A stretch of 60,558 nt of DNA from Oscillatoriales cyanobacterium CG2_30_40_61. Its GTDB lineage: Bacteria > Cyanobacteriota > Cyanobacteriia > Cyanobacteriales > Microcoleaceae. The notes under the pieces are model-generated. The model searched no databases. It was not told the origin of the DNA and saw only the letters and a list, made by a program, of their open reading frames with translations. The DNA lies in the NCBI GenBank assembly GCA_001873365.1, contig MNYZ01000006.1:1-60558 (forward strand), read 5' to 3'. The position numbers were made by a program, and so were the translations under genes. Of the stretch, positions 8,483 to 19,499 are shown in pieces (within the stretch, counting starts at the first letter, position 1; every line of letters begins with the position of its first letter).

Positions 8483-10321
8483 GTGCAACTAAAAACTAAA
8501 ATAGCTGCAAAACGGGCAACGGGTGCTTACGCACTGATGGACAGTTTGAAACGCCATGGAGTCAAACACATTTTCGGTTATCCTGGTGGGGCGATTTTAC
8601 CCATTTATGATGAACTCTACCGCTTTGAAGCCGCGGGGGATTTAAAACATATCCTGGTGCGTCATGAACAAGGAGCCGCCCATGCCGCCGATGGTTATGC
8701 TCGGGCAACGGGTCTAGTCGGGGTCTGTTTTGGGACTTCTGGCCCTGGAGCCACCAACTTAGTTACGGGGATTGCCACGGCCCAAATGGACTCGATTCCA
8801 ATGGTGGTGATTACTGGACAGGTGCCCCGGTCAGCCATTGGTACGGATGCCTTCCAAGAAACGGATATTTATGGGATCACCCTGCCGATTGTCAAACACT
8901 CCTATGTGGTGCGTGACCCGAAGGAGATGGCTCGGATTATCGCCGAGGCCTTCCACATTGCTAGTAGTGGACGTCCTGGCCCGGTATTAGTTGATATTCC
9001 TAAAGATGTAGGTTTAGAAGAATTTGATTATATTCCCGTTAATCCTGGGGAAGTCACCTTACCCGGATATCGGCCAACGGTGAAGGGAAATAGCCGCCAA
9101 ATTAATCAAGCCATTAAATTAATCCGGCAAGCCGAAAAACCCTTACTGTATGTGGGAGGCGGAGCAATTGCGGCCGGAGCCCACGGGGAAATTAAAGAAT
9201 TAGCCGAACTGTTCAACCTGCCCGTGACTACAACCCTGATGGGTAAGGGAGCTTTTAATGAAACCCATCCCCTATCGGTGGGAATGTTGGGAATGCACGG
9301 CACGGCCTATGCTAATTTTGCGGTGACCGAATGTGATTTATTAATTGCCGTGGGCGCCCGTTTTGATGACCGGGTGACGGGGAAACTGGATGAATTTGCC
9401 GCCCGTGCCAAGGTAATTCATATTGATATTGACCCGGCCGAAGTTGGGAAAAATCGCGCCCCGGAAGTTCCCATTGTTGGGGATGTTAGACAGGTGTTAG
9501 TGGACTTATTGCGCCGATGTCAGGAAACGGGCGGAGCAACGGAAACCCACCAAAAAACGGCCCAATGGTTACAACGAATTCAACGCTGGCGGGAAGATTA
9601 TCCCTTGATTGTCCCGATTTATCAGGATTCTCTGTCCCCCCAAGAGGTGATCGATACTTTGGGGAAAATGGCTCCCGATGCCTATTTCACCACGGATGTG
9701 GGACAGCACCAAATGTGGGCGGCTCAATTCCTGAAAAATGGCCCGCGACAATGGATCTCCAGCGCCGGGTTAGGGACAATGGGTTATGGAATGCCCGCAG
9801 CCATGGGGGCAAAAACTGCCTTACCCCATGAGCAGGTGATCTGTGTGGCCGGCGATGCTAGTATTCAGATGAATATTCAGGAGTTAGGGACTCTGGCTGA
9901 ATATGGGATTAATGTGAAAACCGTGATTGTCAATAATGGTTGGCAAGGCATGGTGCGTCAGTGGCAAGAAACTTTCTATGGCGAGCGCTATTCTTCTTCT
10001 GATATGCAGGCGGGAATGCCTGATTTTGTGATGTTAGCCCAGGCCTACGGGGTCAAGGGGATGCAAGTTACCCGCCGGGAGGACTTGAAGGATGCGATCG
10101 CCGAAATGTTGGCTTTTGAAGGCCCGGTATTAATGGATGTGCAGGTGAAACGGGATGAAAATTGCTATCCGATGGTCGCCCCGGGTAAGAGCAATGCTCA
10201 AATGATTGGTTTACCTGAGCGGACAAATTTAGACACCATTGAGTTAGTTTATTGCAACAATTGTGGCGCCAAAAATGTGGGCAGTAATAATTTCTGTCCT
10301 GAGTGTGGCACTAAATTGTAA
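8483..10321 (+). CDS. ilvB: Acetolactate synthase large subunit with C-terminal zinc ribbon
   Basis: This ThDP enzyme condenses two pyruvates (or pyruvate and 2-oxobutyrate) in valine, leucine and isoleucine synthesis. The 612-residue protein shows the three TPP-enzyme domains: [18 protein letters not shown] with the catalytic Glu, the central domain, and the ThDP-Mg motif [19 protein letters not shown]. The start is GTG 8483 after GAGGAAT. After the usual end (near MIGLPERT) a short extension carries a four-Cys ribbon, CNNCGAKN then CPECGTKL. I know no catalytic role for it; it may bind zinc. The small subunit gene ilvN is not adjacent. Control may involve the dyad at 8418. Confidence 0.96.
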   Translation: MQLKTKIAAKRATGAYALMDSLKRHGVKHIFGYPGGAILPIYDELYRFEAAGDLKHILVRHEQGAAHAADGYARATGLVGVCFGTSGPGATNLVTGIATAQMDSIPMVVITGQVPRSAIGTDAFQETDIYGITLPIVKHSYVVRDPKEMARIIAEAFHIASSGRPGPVLVDIPKDVGLEEFDYIPVNPGEVTLPGYRPTVKGNSRQINQAIKLIRQAEKPLLYVGGGAIAAGAHGEIKELAELFNLPVTTTLMGKGAFNETHPLSVGMLGMHGTAYANFAVTECDLLIAVGARFDDRVTGKLDEFAARAKVIHIDIDPAEVGKNRAPEVPIVGDVRQVLVDLLRRCQETGGATETHQKTAQWLQRIQRWREDYPLIVPIYQDSLSPQEVIDTLGKMAPDAYFTTDVGQHQMWAAQFLKNGPRQWISSAGLGTMGYGMPAAMGAKTALPHEQVICVAGDASIQMNIQELGTLAEYGINVKTVIVNNGWQGMVRQWQETFYGERYSSSDMQAGMPDFVMLAQAYGVKGMQVTRREDLKDAIAEMLAFEGPVLMDVQVKRDENCYPMVAPGKSNAQMIGLPERTNLDTIELVYCNNCGAKNVGSNNFCPECGTKL

Positions 10322-10345
10322 TTTAACCGGATTTCAGATGATCAG

Positions 10346-10370
10346 CAACCCCTATCCGGGGTTGTTTTTT
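10346..10370 (+). terminator. Rho-independent terminator of ilvB
   Basis: A perfect 7-bp stem CAACCCC/GGGGTTG with a 5-base loop is followed by six T residues, 25 bp after the ilvB stop. Confidence 0.9.
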
Positions 10371-10449
10371 ATTGATTTGATTGAGAAACACAAAGGCACT
10401 AAGACACGAAGAAGATTATAATTTTTGAGATGAACAGGAATTTGAGTCT

Positions 10450-11853
10450 ATGAGTCCTAATGATGAATCGCGATCGGAACTTACCCTTGAATATTATATT
10501 AATTTAGGTCGGCAATATTATCAACGGCAAAACTGGGAAGCGGCGATTAATAATTATTTAACAGCTTTAGAATTACAGCCAGGCTATTTCGGAACTTACT
10601 ATGCTTTAGGATATAGTTATTTTCAAGATGGTCAATGGGAAAAGGCGATCGCAAATTACCTAAAAGCCATAGAATTAAAACCGGATTTAATCGATTGTTA
10701 CCAAAATTTAGGCTATGGTTATGTTAAATTGGGTCAAGGTGATCAAGCCTTAGAATATTATAACAAATTATTGAGTTTTCAGGGAGCTATTCTCTATCCT
10801 CCCCATAACTATTTACGAGAAATGTTAATTCAATGGCAAGGGATTAATTTCTCGGAGATTAGTCATTATTCAGATCGGAAAGTTATTAAGATTTTTCAAG
10901 CTGACCCCGGGTTATATAGTATGCTGAATCGTTTATCTTCCGGGTATCAAAAACAGGTTTTTTCCCGACTTCAAGAACAGGGAATTGAGGTGACGGAAGA
11001 TCAAACGGAAGCGGATATTATTATTTCTCAATATATAGTTATTTTAGAAAGTTTTGCTCGTCAATATAAGCAACAAAAACGATATCTTTTATATACGGAA
11101 GAACCCCGTTTTGATCTTAATTTCGAGTCTAAATTTAATCTGGAAGGCGGGGAAATTAATATTATGAATATTTATACCAGGGATGTTTTTATTAATAATT
11201 ATCATCTTTGTATTTGGCGGAGTAATGTGTTTAGTCAACCCTTGGAATTATTCAAAGATGATGATTTTAGACGACCCAAACACTGTAAAATCGCGGCTTT
11301 GATGTCAAAACATCCTATAGCTGGATTTGCTAAGTTAGTCCGCGAGGGAAAAAATATTGATTTATATAATTTACGGAATCAAATTGCTTTGGAAGGTCAT
11401 CAATTAGGAAAAGTTGATATTTATGGAAAGGGTTGGGAAACTGGAATTACTATAGAAAATTCTAGGGATGGGGACTGGACAAGTCGTAAGTTTAAAATTC
11501 TCCAAGATTATCATTTTAATCTCTGTTTTGAGAATACTATCGCTCCCTATTATTGTACAGAAAAAATTTGGGATGCGATTATTGCAGGTTGTTTACCAAT
11601 TTATTATGGAGGAAAAGACTCAACTATTTATCAGGATTTTCCTCCTAATAGTTTTTTAGACTATTCTGCTTTTTCCTATCCTGGGGAGTTGTTTAAATAT
11701 ATCGAAAATATGACTTTTTCCGAATATAAACAACGGTTGAATTTATGTATTGAGACTTTTAACCATGTCGGAGAAATGCTCCGAAACCATAATTTTTATA
11801 TTCCTCAACGGGCGGATAATTTAGCTCAAAAAATTAAAAGTATCGTTTTTTAA
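10450..11853 (+). CDS. TPR protein fused to a family-10 (fucosyl)transferase
   Basis: The 467-residue protein joins three TPR units (about residues 12-115, consensus LGYSYFQDGQWEKAIANYLK) to a glycosyltransferase family 10 domain (about 190-465). The GT10 signature is clear in CFENTIAPYYCTEKIWD followed by AIIAGCLPIYYGG, where Glu/Lys contact the GDP-sugar, with a preceding IYGKGW. GT10 enzymes move fucose from GDP-fucose in alpha-1,3/1,4 linkage. There is no signal peptide, so it should act in the cytosol on lipid-linked glycans or proteins. Two SGNH-type membrane proteins follow on the other strand, suggesting a surface glycan locus. The acceptor is unknown. Confidence 0.82.
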   Translation: MSPNDESRSELTLEYYINLGRQYYQRQNWEAAINNYLTALELQPGYFGTYYALGYSYFQDGQWEKAIANYLKAIELKPDLIDCYQNLGYGYVKLGQGDQALEYYNKLLSFQGAILYPPHNYLREMLIQWQGINFSEISHYSDRKVIKIFQADPGLYSMLNRLSSGYQKQVFSRLQEQGIEVTEDQTEADIIISQYIVILESFARQYKQQKRYLLYTEEPRFDLNFESKFNLEGGEINIMNIYTRDVFINNYHLCIWRSNVFSQPLELFKDDDFRRPKHCKIAALMSKHPIAGFAKLVREGKNIDLYNLRNQIALEGHQLGKVDIYGKGWETGITIENSRDGDWTSRKFKILQDYHFNLCFENTIAPYYCTEKIWDAIIAGCLPIYYGGKDSTIYQDFPPNSFLDYSAFSYPGELFKYIENMTFSEYKQRLNLCIETFNHVGEMLRNHNFYIPQRADNLAQKIKSIVF

Positions 11854-12034
11854 AACTCAGTCATCGTTGTTGTGCTTTAGCACTTCCTAATCAGAATCCT
11901 CAGCATTCTAACAACCGGATAACGGAGGATTCTTATAAAGAATTTAAACGTTTACTTGTGCATGGAGACAAGGGGACTGAAACAATAAAATATGGAGGCC
12001 CTAAAGAGCCTACTACATTATCCGCGAAATCTAT

Positions 12035-13099
12035 TTAATCAGTGAGCGCTTTTAGGTGTTGACTAATTAATTCGGCGGCTAAACTATTTCCGGCGATATT
12101 CCAGTGGGTATCATTAGGTTTATAGAGGCGAGTTATTTTAGAAGCGGCGACAAAACTCGGTAATAAATCCAAATAATCAATATTAGCCTGTTGTAAACGT
12201 TCTGTTAACATTCGGTTAGGAAGTTCAAAGTCTAATAAATTCGGATCATTGCGATCAAAAGCTGTTTTTACTTGCTGTTGAAATTGTGAATTAATCTGAA
12301 CTTCATCAGGAATAATTACAATTGTTAAAGGGATATTTTGAGAATCGGCAATTTGTTTGATTTTAATTAAATCTTGCATCGCATCTTCTAAAAAACCTTT
12401 AAAGATATCATCCGGGGGATTTCGCACAAACATATTACTTTTGCTCACCGTATCTTCCAGATATTTAGCACTATCAATACTCGGTTGGTTATCGTCATAT
12501 TTAAGCACCGGGTTAATGAATGTACCTTGATAATGACTTTGAAGTTTAATTAAAGATTTAATTAGAGCAATAACATAGGATTTTTCCTCTTTTCTGAGGT
12601 GGGCGGTCATGGAATTATCTAAAAAATCATTGCCAATATAGAAGGATAAAACAATTCGGTCTGGATTTAATTTTAATCCTTCATTGACTAAAAGATATAA
12701 ATAATCTTTTGGCCCCATACCCGGAATACCCATATTAATTACTTCGGTTTTTTGACCGGATTTATTTAATTTTTTTTCTAAAAGTGTTAAATAATTATAT
12801 TTATAGGGGACAACACCATAAGCGAAGGAATCTCCTATCCCTAAAATTCGGTAGGTTTGGGCAGGTTTTTCCACGGTAAATTCTAAATCTTTAAAACCTT
12901 GGGAATTTAACTTAAAATCATAGTCGGGGGCGTTGGGTTTCCCGCGAAAACGGTTATAGGAAGAATCATAAAAAACGAAACTAGGATTAATTTTATTATA
13001 AATTCTCAGGGTTATTTCGGACATAACAAACGTAATTAAAGCGATTAATGCAGTTTGTCCAAGAATTTTAGTAAAGCCTTTGAGTTTAGTTTTTTGCAT
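12035..13099 (-). CDS. Membrane-anchored SGNH/AlgX-like protein
   Basis: The 354-residue protein has one N-terminal membrane segment (about residues 10-30) and an SGNH hydrolase-like domain outside the membrane. Block I is GIGDSFAYG with the nucleophile Ser, block III is in SFYIGNDFLD, and the catalytic Asp-x-x-His is in NDTHWNIAGN. This order resembles AlgX/AlgJ/DltD-type O-acetyl transferases or esterases that modify polysaccharides. It directly follows a paralogue (stop at 13101, start at 13099), so both are in one operon. Substrate is unknown; polysaccharide acetylation is inferred from the family. Confidence 0.75.
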   Translation of the reverse strand: MQKTKLKGFTKILGQTALIALITFVMSEITLRIYNKINPSFVFYDSSYNRFRGKPNAPDYDFKLNSQGFKDLEFTVEKPAQTYRILGIGDSFAYGVVPYKYNYLTLLEKKLNKSGQKTEVINMGIPGMGPKDYLYLLVNEGLKLNPDRIVLSFYIGNDFLDNSMTAHLRKEEKSYVIALIKSLIKLQSHYQGTFINPVLKYDDNQPSIDSAKYLEDTVSKSNMFVRNPPDDIFKGFLEDAMQDLIKIKQIADSQNIPLTIVIIPDEVQINSQFQQQVKTAFDRNDPNLLDFELPNRMLTERLQQANIDYLDLLPSFVAASKITRLYKPNDTHWNIAGNSLAAELISQHLKALTD

Positions 13100-13100
13100 T

Positions 13101-14282
13101 TTAAATTTTGTTAGGGGAAGGGGAAAAAAGTTTAAAAAATTGATTGGCTTTGGGGACTAAATTCTCAAATAATATTTCCGCAGCCAGTTGATTTCCGGCT
13201 GAATTCCAGTGAGGTTCTTGTAACAGGTATAAGGGACGTTGTTTTTGTTCAGCTTGAAACCTAGGGCGGAAATCTATATAGGTAATTTGTTGTGATTGTA
13301 GATAGGGAATTAAAAGATTTTGCATACAGTTTGGGTCATATTTGGATAAATTTAAGTCATTTTTTTTCTGAATTTGATTTAATAAATTAGGATTTACTTG
13401 AAACTCATCGGGATATATTGCCACAATAAACTGAGTATTTTGTTGTTTTAACAGCCGATTCATTTCATCAATACTCTGGAGAATATAGTTAATATTATCA
13501 TTCCCAACCCCTTTTTGCAAATCTTGACGTTTACAAAAGTCTAATCGGGTTTTTTCCGTCGCTAGAAAGGTTTCTAGGGATAAAATACCAGGGGATTTTT
13601 CCGGTTCAGCCGGATTAATCACGAATTTTACTTGATATGGTAAAATTGACTGTTTTTGAGCTTTTTGGGCTTCCTGAAAAACCTTATATTTTTGTTTGAT
13701 AAACAGTAATAATCGAGATTGATTAATAATGGGATAACCGAATATTTTTAACTCCTTGCGTTTATCTATATCAATATAAATATCATTAGCAATAATCCGT
13801 TTTCGGTTGGGTTTAGCATCAATAAAATCATTACCGACAAAAAAACCTAATACAACTAAATCAGGATGATATTGTAGAGCATATTTTTTTAATAGTGCTA
13901 ATTGCTCCCCCGTGTGAGTTCCGGGGTATCCCGCATTAATCACTTCAACTTGGGAATTTTGATAATATTGGGCAAATTTCTTTTCTAATAAAGCGGTATA
14001 ATTTCCTTCCTTTCCCCCCGCCCAATTAAAAGAATCACTCAGAATTAAAATTCGATATTTTCCAGGTTCTTTTTGGAGGGGATAATCTCGATCATTAAAC
14101 CCAAATTGATTATTTCCATTAGCATAAGGACGAATTTTAAACCCTAAATCGGGATCATATTGATACAGTCCTTGGGATAACTGGGGTTCGAGGACAATCA
14201 TTAATAGTTCTACTAAGAATAATGGTACAATTGTCCAACAAAACAATAATAGCAAAATTTTGGATAGGGATCTTTTCATCAT
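13101..14282 (-). CDS. Membrane-anchored SGNH/AlgX-like protein, paralogue
   Basis: This 393-residue protein has the same design as its downstream neighbour: an N-terminal membrane helix (about 8-28, LLLLFCWTIVPLFLVELL), then an SGNH-like domain with LILSDSFNWAGG (nucleophile Ser), GFFVGNDFID and the C-terminal EPHWNSAGNQLAAE (catalytic Asp position replaced by Glu, His kept). The two genes are separated by one base, which suggests translational coupling and perhaps a heteromeric unit. The block I motif differs from the neighbour (SDSFNW versus GDSFAY), pointing to divergence in function. Role in O-acetylation of an exported glycan is inference. Confidence 0.72.
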   Translation of the reverse strand: MMKRSLSKILLLLFCWTIVPLFLVELLMIVLEPQLSQGLYQYDPDLGFKIRPYANGNNQFGFNDRDYPLQKEPGKYRILILSDSFNWAGGKEGNYTALLEKKFAQYYQNSQVEVINAGYPGTHTGEQLALLKKYALQYHPDLVVLGFFVGNDFIDAKPNRKRIIANDIYIDIDKRKELKIFGYPIINQSRLLLFIKQKYKVFQEAQKAQKQSILPYQVKFVINPAEPEKSPGILSLETFLATEKTRLDFCKRQDLQKGVGNDNINYILQSIDEMNRLLKQQNTQFIVAIYPDEFQVNPNLLNQIQKKNDLNLSKYDPNCMQNLLIPYLQSQQITYIDFRPRFQAEQKQRPLYLLQEPHWNSAGNQLAAEILFENLVPKANQFFKLFSPSPNKI

Positions 14283-14441
14283 AAATAACTGTAAATTATA
14301 ACATAAAAGATTGATTTAACCACGAAGACACAAATTAATTTAACCACAAAGACACAAAGGAGTTTTAAATACTAACCTGTTTATGAGTATAGCGATCGCC
14401 AACTTCCTAAATTCTAGCTTAATTAAGAGAATAATTTTTTT

Positions 14442-15770
14442 TCAAGGTTCAATAAGCTGATTATTTTTATTCAGAGGCGGAGTTACAATTAACACTTTAT
14501 CGACGCGGTTGCCATCCATATCCATCACTTCAATGCGTAAATTGTGCCATTCAAAATAATCAGCAGCAGCCGGAATCCGCCCTAACTGAGTAATCACAAA
14601 TCCCGCGACGGTGTGATAGTTTCCTTCGGATTTTTCTGATAAATCTTCTAAATCAAATAACTCAAAAAATTCTTCAACGGGTAACATTCCATCTAATAGC
14701 CAAGAGCCATCTTCTCGTTGCACTTTCTGGGGTTCTTCGGGATTATCCCAAGAGGGCATATCGCCGACTAATTCCATTAGAATATCATTTAAAGTTACTA
14801 ATCCTTGAATCACGCCATATTCATCAACCACAATGGCAAAATGGGTTTCTCCCTGTTTAAATAATTCTAAAATTTTTAAAACCGAAGTAGTTTCAGGAAT
14901 AAATAAGGGACGGCGTAAATTTGCAGTTAAATCTAAGGGATTACCGGATAGGGATTGAGTTAATAAATCCGAGACTTTAATAAACCCTAAAACATGATCT
15001 AAATCTTCCTGACAAACTAGAATGCGAGTGTAAGCATTTTGGGCGATACTCTGACGATTTTCTTCGGCAGAATCATCAATATCAATCCAAAAAATCTCAG
15101 GGCGAGGTGTCATTAAACTTCGGACTTGGCGATCGCCCAATTCAAACACCCGTCCCACAATATTTTGTTCCGCTTCCTCCACAATTCCTGATCGGGTTCC
15201 CTGCTCAATCATAACTTTAATCTCCTCCTCCGTAACTTCCGGTTCCGTAGAGGTATGACTCCCCAAAAGCCTTAAAATTAATTCCGTAGACAGACTTAAT
15301 AAATGCACAATCGGAGAACTAAAATTAGATAACCAACGCATCGGAATTGAAACACTGGTGGCGATCGCTTCTGGAGCATTCAAAGCTAACCGTTTAGGAA
15401 CTAATTCCCCAATAATTAAGGATAAATAAGTAATAATAATCACCACAACTGCAAAACTAATTGCATTGCTATGGGGGGCTAAAATCGGAATTTTATTCAG
15501 TTGGGTAGCTAATCGGGCTGAAATTGCCGCTCCTCCAAAAGCTCCGGCTAAAATCCCAATTAGGGTAATTCCCACTTGCACCGTTGAGAGTAAACTATTG
15601 GGAGAGTTGGCTAATTCCAAAGCCACTTTTGCTTTTTTATTGCCTCGATTGGCGGACTGCTGTAAGCGAACTTTGCGCGCCGAAAGAATCGCAATTTCTG
15701 ACATCGCAAATACGCCATTAGCGACAATCAGCAGGAAAACGATCAGAATTTCTTGGAAGACAGATGACAT
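14442..15770 (-). CDS. CNNM/CorC-family membrane protein with CBS pair
   Basis: The 442-residue protein has the HlyC/CorC layout: an N-terminal DUF21 (CNNM) membrane domain with three or four helices (about 1-190), a CBS pair (about 205-335) and a C-terminal CorC_HlyC domain (about 350-430, with WLLDGMLPVEEFFELF). Family members are linked to Mg2+/Co2+ or Na+ movement and ion tolerance. The motif RSLMTPRPEIFWIDID at the start of the CBS pair is typical. The exact ion is not known. It is divergent from mfd, with about 114 bp between them. Confidence 0.9.
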   Translation of the reverse strand: MSSVFQEILIVFLLIVANGVFAMSEIAILSARKVRLQQSANRGNKKAKVALELANSPNSLLSTVQVGITLIGILAGAFGGAAISARLATQLNKIPILAPHSNAISFAVVVIIITYLSLIIGELVPKRLALNAPEAIATSVSIPMRWLSNFSSPIVHLLSLSTELILRLLGSHTSTEPEVTEEEIKVMIEQGTRSGIVEEAEQNIVGRVFELGDRQVRSLMTPRPEIFWIDIDDSAEENRQSIAQNAYTRILVCQEDLDHVLGFIKVSDLLTQSLSGNPLDLTANLRRPLFIPETTSVLKILELFKQGETHFAIVVDEYGVIQGLVTLNDILMELVGDMPSWDNPEEPQKVQREDGSWLLDGMLPVEEFFELFDLEDLSEKSEGNYHTVAGFVITQLGRIPAAADYFEWHNLRIEVMDMDGNRVDKVLIVTPPLNKNNQLIEP

Positions 15771-15884
15771 TTTGAGGTCAGAATAGGAAGATAAAAGATT
15801 AGGATAACTGATCTTATCAAGATCTGATTATCTTAGTTCCCTATTGCCTGTTCCCTGTTCCGGTGTTCCCTGTTCCCTGCCAAT

Positions 15885-18800
15885 ATGACATTTTCCTCCA
15901 TCGTGCGTGCATTGGGGCGATCGCCCTTAACGGCTGAACTTCTGACCAAACTGAATAAATCCCAGTCCCTCTACCTAAATGGCCTGTCTCGCATTCCCAA
16001 GGGGTTAGTCGCTTCTACCTTGGCCCAGGAGTCGGGATTAAATCTGTTTGTGGTGACGGCGACCCTGGAGGAAGCGGGACGGTGGGCGGCCCAACTGGAG
16101 GCCATGGGATGGGCCACGGTTCAGTTTTACCCCACCTCCGAGGCGTCTCCCTACGAGTCGGTGACTTCCGAGGAAATGACCTGGGGCCAAATGCAGGTAT
16201 TAGCGGAGTTGGCGGGACGGTTGCAGACGCCTTCGGCTCTCCCCATGGCAATTGTGGCCACGGAACGGAGTTTACAGCCCCATTTACCCCCGGTGTCGGC
16301 GTTTCAACCCTATTGTTTAAGTTTATATCGGGGGATGACCTCGGCCGAAAAAACCCTGGATGAACAGTTTGCCAAGTTAGGCTATGAGCGGGTATCCCTG
16401 GTGGAAACCGAGGGCCAATGGAGTCGGCGGGGGGATATTGTGGATATTTTCCCCGTGGCTTCGGAATGGCCCGTGCGTTTGGAATGGTTTGGGGATGAGT
16501 TAGAGCAAATTCGAGAACTCGATCCCACCACCCAAAGATCCTTAGATAAAATTGAAAATCTGATTCTCACCCCAAGGAATTTTGATGTGATTATTCAAGG
16601 GAATTTAACCAATACTGAAACCTTGATTTCCGAAATTATTCCCCCCATCCCTAAACCAGAATTTCAACTAGATAATAATAACTATAAACCCCCTAAATCC
16701 TATCATTCCTTATTGGGTTTAGCTTTTGAACAACCCGCTTGTTTATTAGACTATTTAACTGATACTACTTTAATTGTGATTGATGAATTAGATCAATGTT
16801 GTGCCCATAGCGATCGCTGGTTAGAACATATTCAAGAACAATGGCAAGATTTACCACAAAAACTCCCTAAAATTCATCGTCTGTTTACCGAATCTTTGCA
16901 ACAAATTCAATCCTTTGATAAACTCTATTTATCGGAATTAGGGGATTATCAACCCTGTTTAGTTAATATTACCAATGTTCCCAGTTTAAACCTATCTTCC
17001 CGTCCAGTTCCCGCCACTCCCCATCAATTTGCTAAACTAGCGGAATTAATTCGTTTTGAGCGACAACGACATTTTTCTATATTTATTGTTTCCGCCCAAC
17101 CTAGTCGCTCCGTTGCCCTATTATCAGAACATGATTGTCCCTCAAAATTCATTCCTAACCCGCGAGATTACCCCGCCATTGATAGCTTAATTAAAAATAC
17201 CCCCGTTGCCTTAAAATATACCGGACTAGCCGAATTAGAAGGGTTTATTTTACCGACATTTCGGTTAGTTTTAATTACCGACCGAGAATTTTATGGGCAG
17301 CATTCCCTAGCTACCCATGGTTATATTAGAAAACGACGCCGGGCGGCATCAAAACAGGTTGAACTAAATAAACTCCGTCCCGGGGATTTTGTGGTTCATC
17401 GTCAACATGGGGTAGGGCGATTTACTAAATTAGAAAGTCTGGTAATTAATAACGAAACCCGGGAATATTTGGTTTTACAATATGACGATGGCACGTTAAG
17501 AGTTGCCGCCGATCAAGTTGGCAGTTTATCAAGATTTAGAAGTACCGGGGGCAAAGTTCCCCAACTGAATAAACTCACTGGACAAGCTTGGGAAAAAACC
17601 AAGGAAAAAGTCAAAAAAACCTTAAAGAAATTAGCCGTAGATCTGTTAAAATTATATGCCCAACGCGCCCAACAAACGGGCTATGCTTTCCCCCCCGATA
17701 TGCCTTGGCAACAGGAACTAGAAGACTCTTTTTCCTATCAACCCACCCCCGATCAAATTAAGTCTACTCAAGACGTGAAACGGGATATGGAAAGCGATCG
17801 CCCCATGGATAGATTAGTTTGTGGGGATGTGGGTTTTGGTAAAACAGAAGTAGCAATTCGGGCTATTTTTAAAGCGGTTACTGCTGGAAAACAGGTGGCA
17901 TTATTAGCCCCCACAACAATTCTAACCCAACAACATTATCATACTCTCAAAGAACGATTTGCCCCCTATCCTATAGAAGTGGCTTTGATTAATCGTTTCC
18001 GCAGTAATTCAGAAAAACAAGATATATTAAAACGGTTAGCAACCGGGGAAATCGATATCATTATTGGTACTCAATCCTTACTGGGAAAAGGAGTACATTT
18101 TAAGGATTTAGGGTTATTAGTTGTCGATGAAGAACAACGTTTTGGAGTTAACCAAAAGGAAAAAATTAAGACCTTAAAAACCCATGTTGATGTCTTAACT
18201 TTAACCGCTACTCCTATTCCTCGCACCTTATATATGGCATTATCTGGGATTCGAGAAATGAGTTTAATTACCACTCCTCCTCCTTCCCGTCGCCCGATTC
18301 AAACCCATTTATCTCCGTTGAATTTAGAAATAGTTAGAACGGCCATTCGTCAAGAATTAGATCGGGGGGGACAGGTGTTTTATGTTGTCCCTAGAATTGA
18401 AGGAATAGAAGAAAAATCTGCCCAAATTCGAGAGATGATTCCGGGGGTGAGATTAGCGATCGCCCATGGACAAATAGATGCTTCTGAATTAGAATCAATT
18501 ATGTTAACATTTAGTTCCGGGGATGCGGATGTTTTAGTCTGTACTACCATTATTGAATCGGGGTTAGATATTCCCAGAGTTAACACTATTTTAGTTGAAG
18601 ATTCCCACCGTTTCGGTTTAGGTCAATTATATCAATTACGGGGTCGGGTCGGACGTTCTGGAGTGCAAGCTCACGCCTGGTTATTCTATCCGACAACAGC
18701 CGACGGACGGGTTAATTTAACTGATGATGCTCGCAAAAGATTGAGAGCAATTCAAGAATTTGCCCAGTTAGGATCGGGCTATCAATTAGCGATGCGAGAC

Positions 18801-19400
18801 TTAGAAATTCGGGGCGCCGGAGATATTTTAGGAGCCGAACAATCGGGTCAAATGGATGTGGTCGGGTTCGATCTTTATAGTGAAATGTTACAAGAAGCAA
18901 TTCAAGAAGTCCGGGGTCAAGAAATTCCCCAGGTTGATGATACTCAAATTGACTTGAGTTTAACTGCTTTTATTCCTTCCGATTATATACCGGATTTAGA
19001 TCAAAAAATGAGTGCCTATCGGTCAGTTGCTGCTTGTCAAAGTCGGGATGAATTATCTCGAATTGAGGAAGATTGGTGCGATCGTTATGGCCCAGTTCCT
19101 ACCCCGGCCCGTCAATTAATTAGAATTATGGAACTTAAACAAATTGCCAAAAAATTAGGCTTTTCTCGGATTAAACCCGACGGGAAACAACATATTTTAT
19201 TAGAAACACCCATGGAGGAACCCGCCTGGAATTTATTAAAAGCCAATTTATCGGAAAGTTTACATACTCGGTTTGTCTATAGTAAAGGTAAAGTTACTGT
19301 GCGAGGATTAGCGGTATTAAGTGCGGATAAACAGTTAGAATCTTTAATAGGTTGGTTAGCTCAAATGCAAACCGCTTTACCGGAAAATTCTGTTGTTTAA
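15885..19400 (+). CDS. mfd: Transcription-repair coupling factor
   Basis: Mfd removes RNA polymerase stalled at lesions and recruits UvrA. The 1171-residue protein holds the UvrB-like N-terminal domains, an RNAP-interaction (CarD-like) domain near residue 500 ([14 protein letters not shown]), the superfamily 2 helicase with Walker [10 protein letters not shown] (about 645), the DEEQ box in [10 protein letters not shown] (about 747), [14 protein letters not shown], and the TRCF C-terminal domain. RecG-like translocation motif [14 protein letters not shown] is present. The start ATG 15885 fits the family. Several GCGATCGC octamers lie inside the gene. Confidence 0.97.
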   Translation: MTFSSIVRALGRSPLTAELLTKLNKSQSLYLNGLSRIPKGLVASTLAQESGLNLFVVTATLEEAGRWAAQLEAMGWATVQFYPTSEASPYESVTSEEMTWGQMQVLAELAGRLQTPSALPMAIVATERSLQPHLPPVSAFQPYCLSLYRGMTSAEKTLDEQFAKLGYERVSLVETEGQWSRRGDIVDIFPVASEWPVRLEWFGDELEQIRELDPTTQRSLDKIENLILTPRNFDVIIQGNLTNTETLISEIIPPIPKPEFQLDNNNYKPPKSYHSLLGLAFEQPACLLDYLTDTTLIVIDELDQCCAHSDRWLEHIQEQWQDLPQKLPKIHRLFTESLQQIQSFDKLYLSELGDYQPCLVNITNVPSLNLSSRPVPATPHQFAKLAELIRFERQRHFSIFIVSAQPSRSVALLSEHDCPSKFIPNPRDYPAIDSLIKNTPVALKYTGLAELEGFILPTFRLVLITDREFYGQHSLATHGYIRKRRRAASKQVELNKLRPGDFVVHRQHGVGRFTKLESLVINNETREYLVLQYDDGTLRVAADQVGSLSRFRSTGGKVPQLNKLTGQAWEKTKEKVKKTLKKLAVDLLKLYAQRAQQTGYAFPPDMPWQQELEDSFSYQPTPDQIKSTQDVKRDMESDRPMDRLVCGDVGFGKTEVAIRAIFKAVTAGKQVALLAPTTILTQQHYHTLKERFAPYPIEVALINRFRSNSEKQDILKRLATGEIDIIIGTQSLLGKGVHFKDLGLLVVDEEQRFGVNQKEKIKTLKTHVDVLTLTATPIPRTLYMALSGIREMSLITTPPPSRRPIQTHLSPLNLEIVRTAIRQELDRGGQVFYVVPRIEGIEEKSAQIREMIPGVRLAIAHGQIDASELESIMLTFSSGDADVLVCTTIIESGLDIPRVNTILVEDSHRFGLGQLYQLRGRVGRSGVQAHAWLFYPTTADGRVNLTDDARKRLRAIQEFAQLGSGYQLAMRDLEIRGAGDILGAEQSGQMDVVGFDLYSEMLQEAIQEVRGQEIPQVDDTQIDLSLTAFIPSDYIPDLDQKMSAYRSVAACQSRDELSRIEEDWCDRYGPVPTPARQLIRIMELKQIAKKLGFSRIKPDGKQHILLETPMEEPAWNLLKANLSESLHTRFVYSKGKVTVRGLAVLSADKQLESLIGWLAQMQTALPENSVV

Positions 19401-19433
19401 GATTAGATTATTTTCCTTGTAACTCTGAAGTAG

Positions 19434-19470
19434 ATCCCCCCTAACCCCCCTTAAAAAGGGGGTATATGTA
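19434..19470. repeat. CCCCCT...AGGGGG hairpin repeat
   Basis: A C-run and G-run hairpin (CCCCCTTAAAAAGGGGG core) lies between mfd and the next gene. Related sequences occur at about 23625-23680 and 60440-60475. It is a common type of dispersed repeat in cyanobacteria and may also terminate mfd transcription. Confidence 0.7.
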
Positions 19471-19499
19471 GAAGTTTTCCTAGAATTGGAACAAATACA

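Noticed and set aside
16082-16363. Other-frame open stretches within mfd, ilvB, kaiC and similar long genes
   Set aside because: They lie inside strongly supported genes and have no ribosome site or family motif; they are by-products of codon bias.
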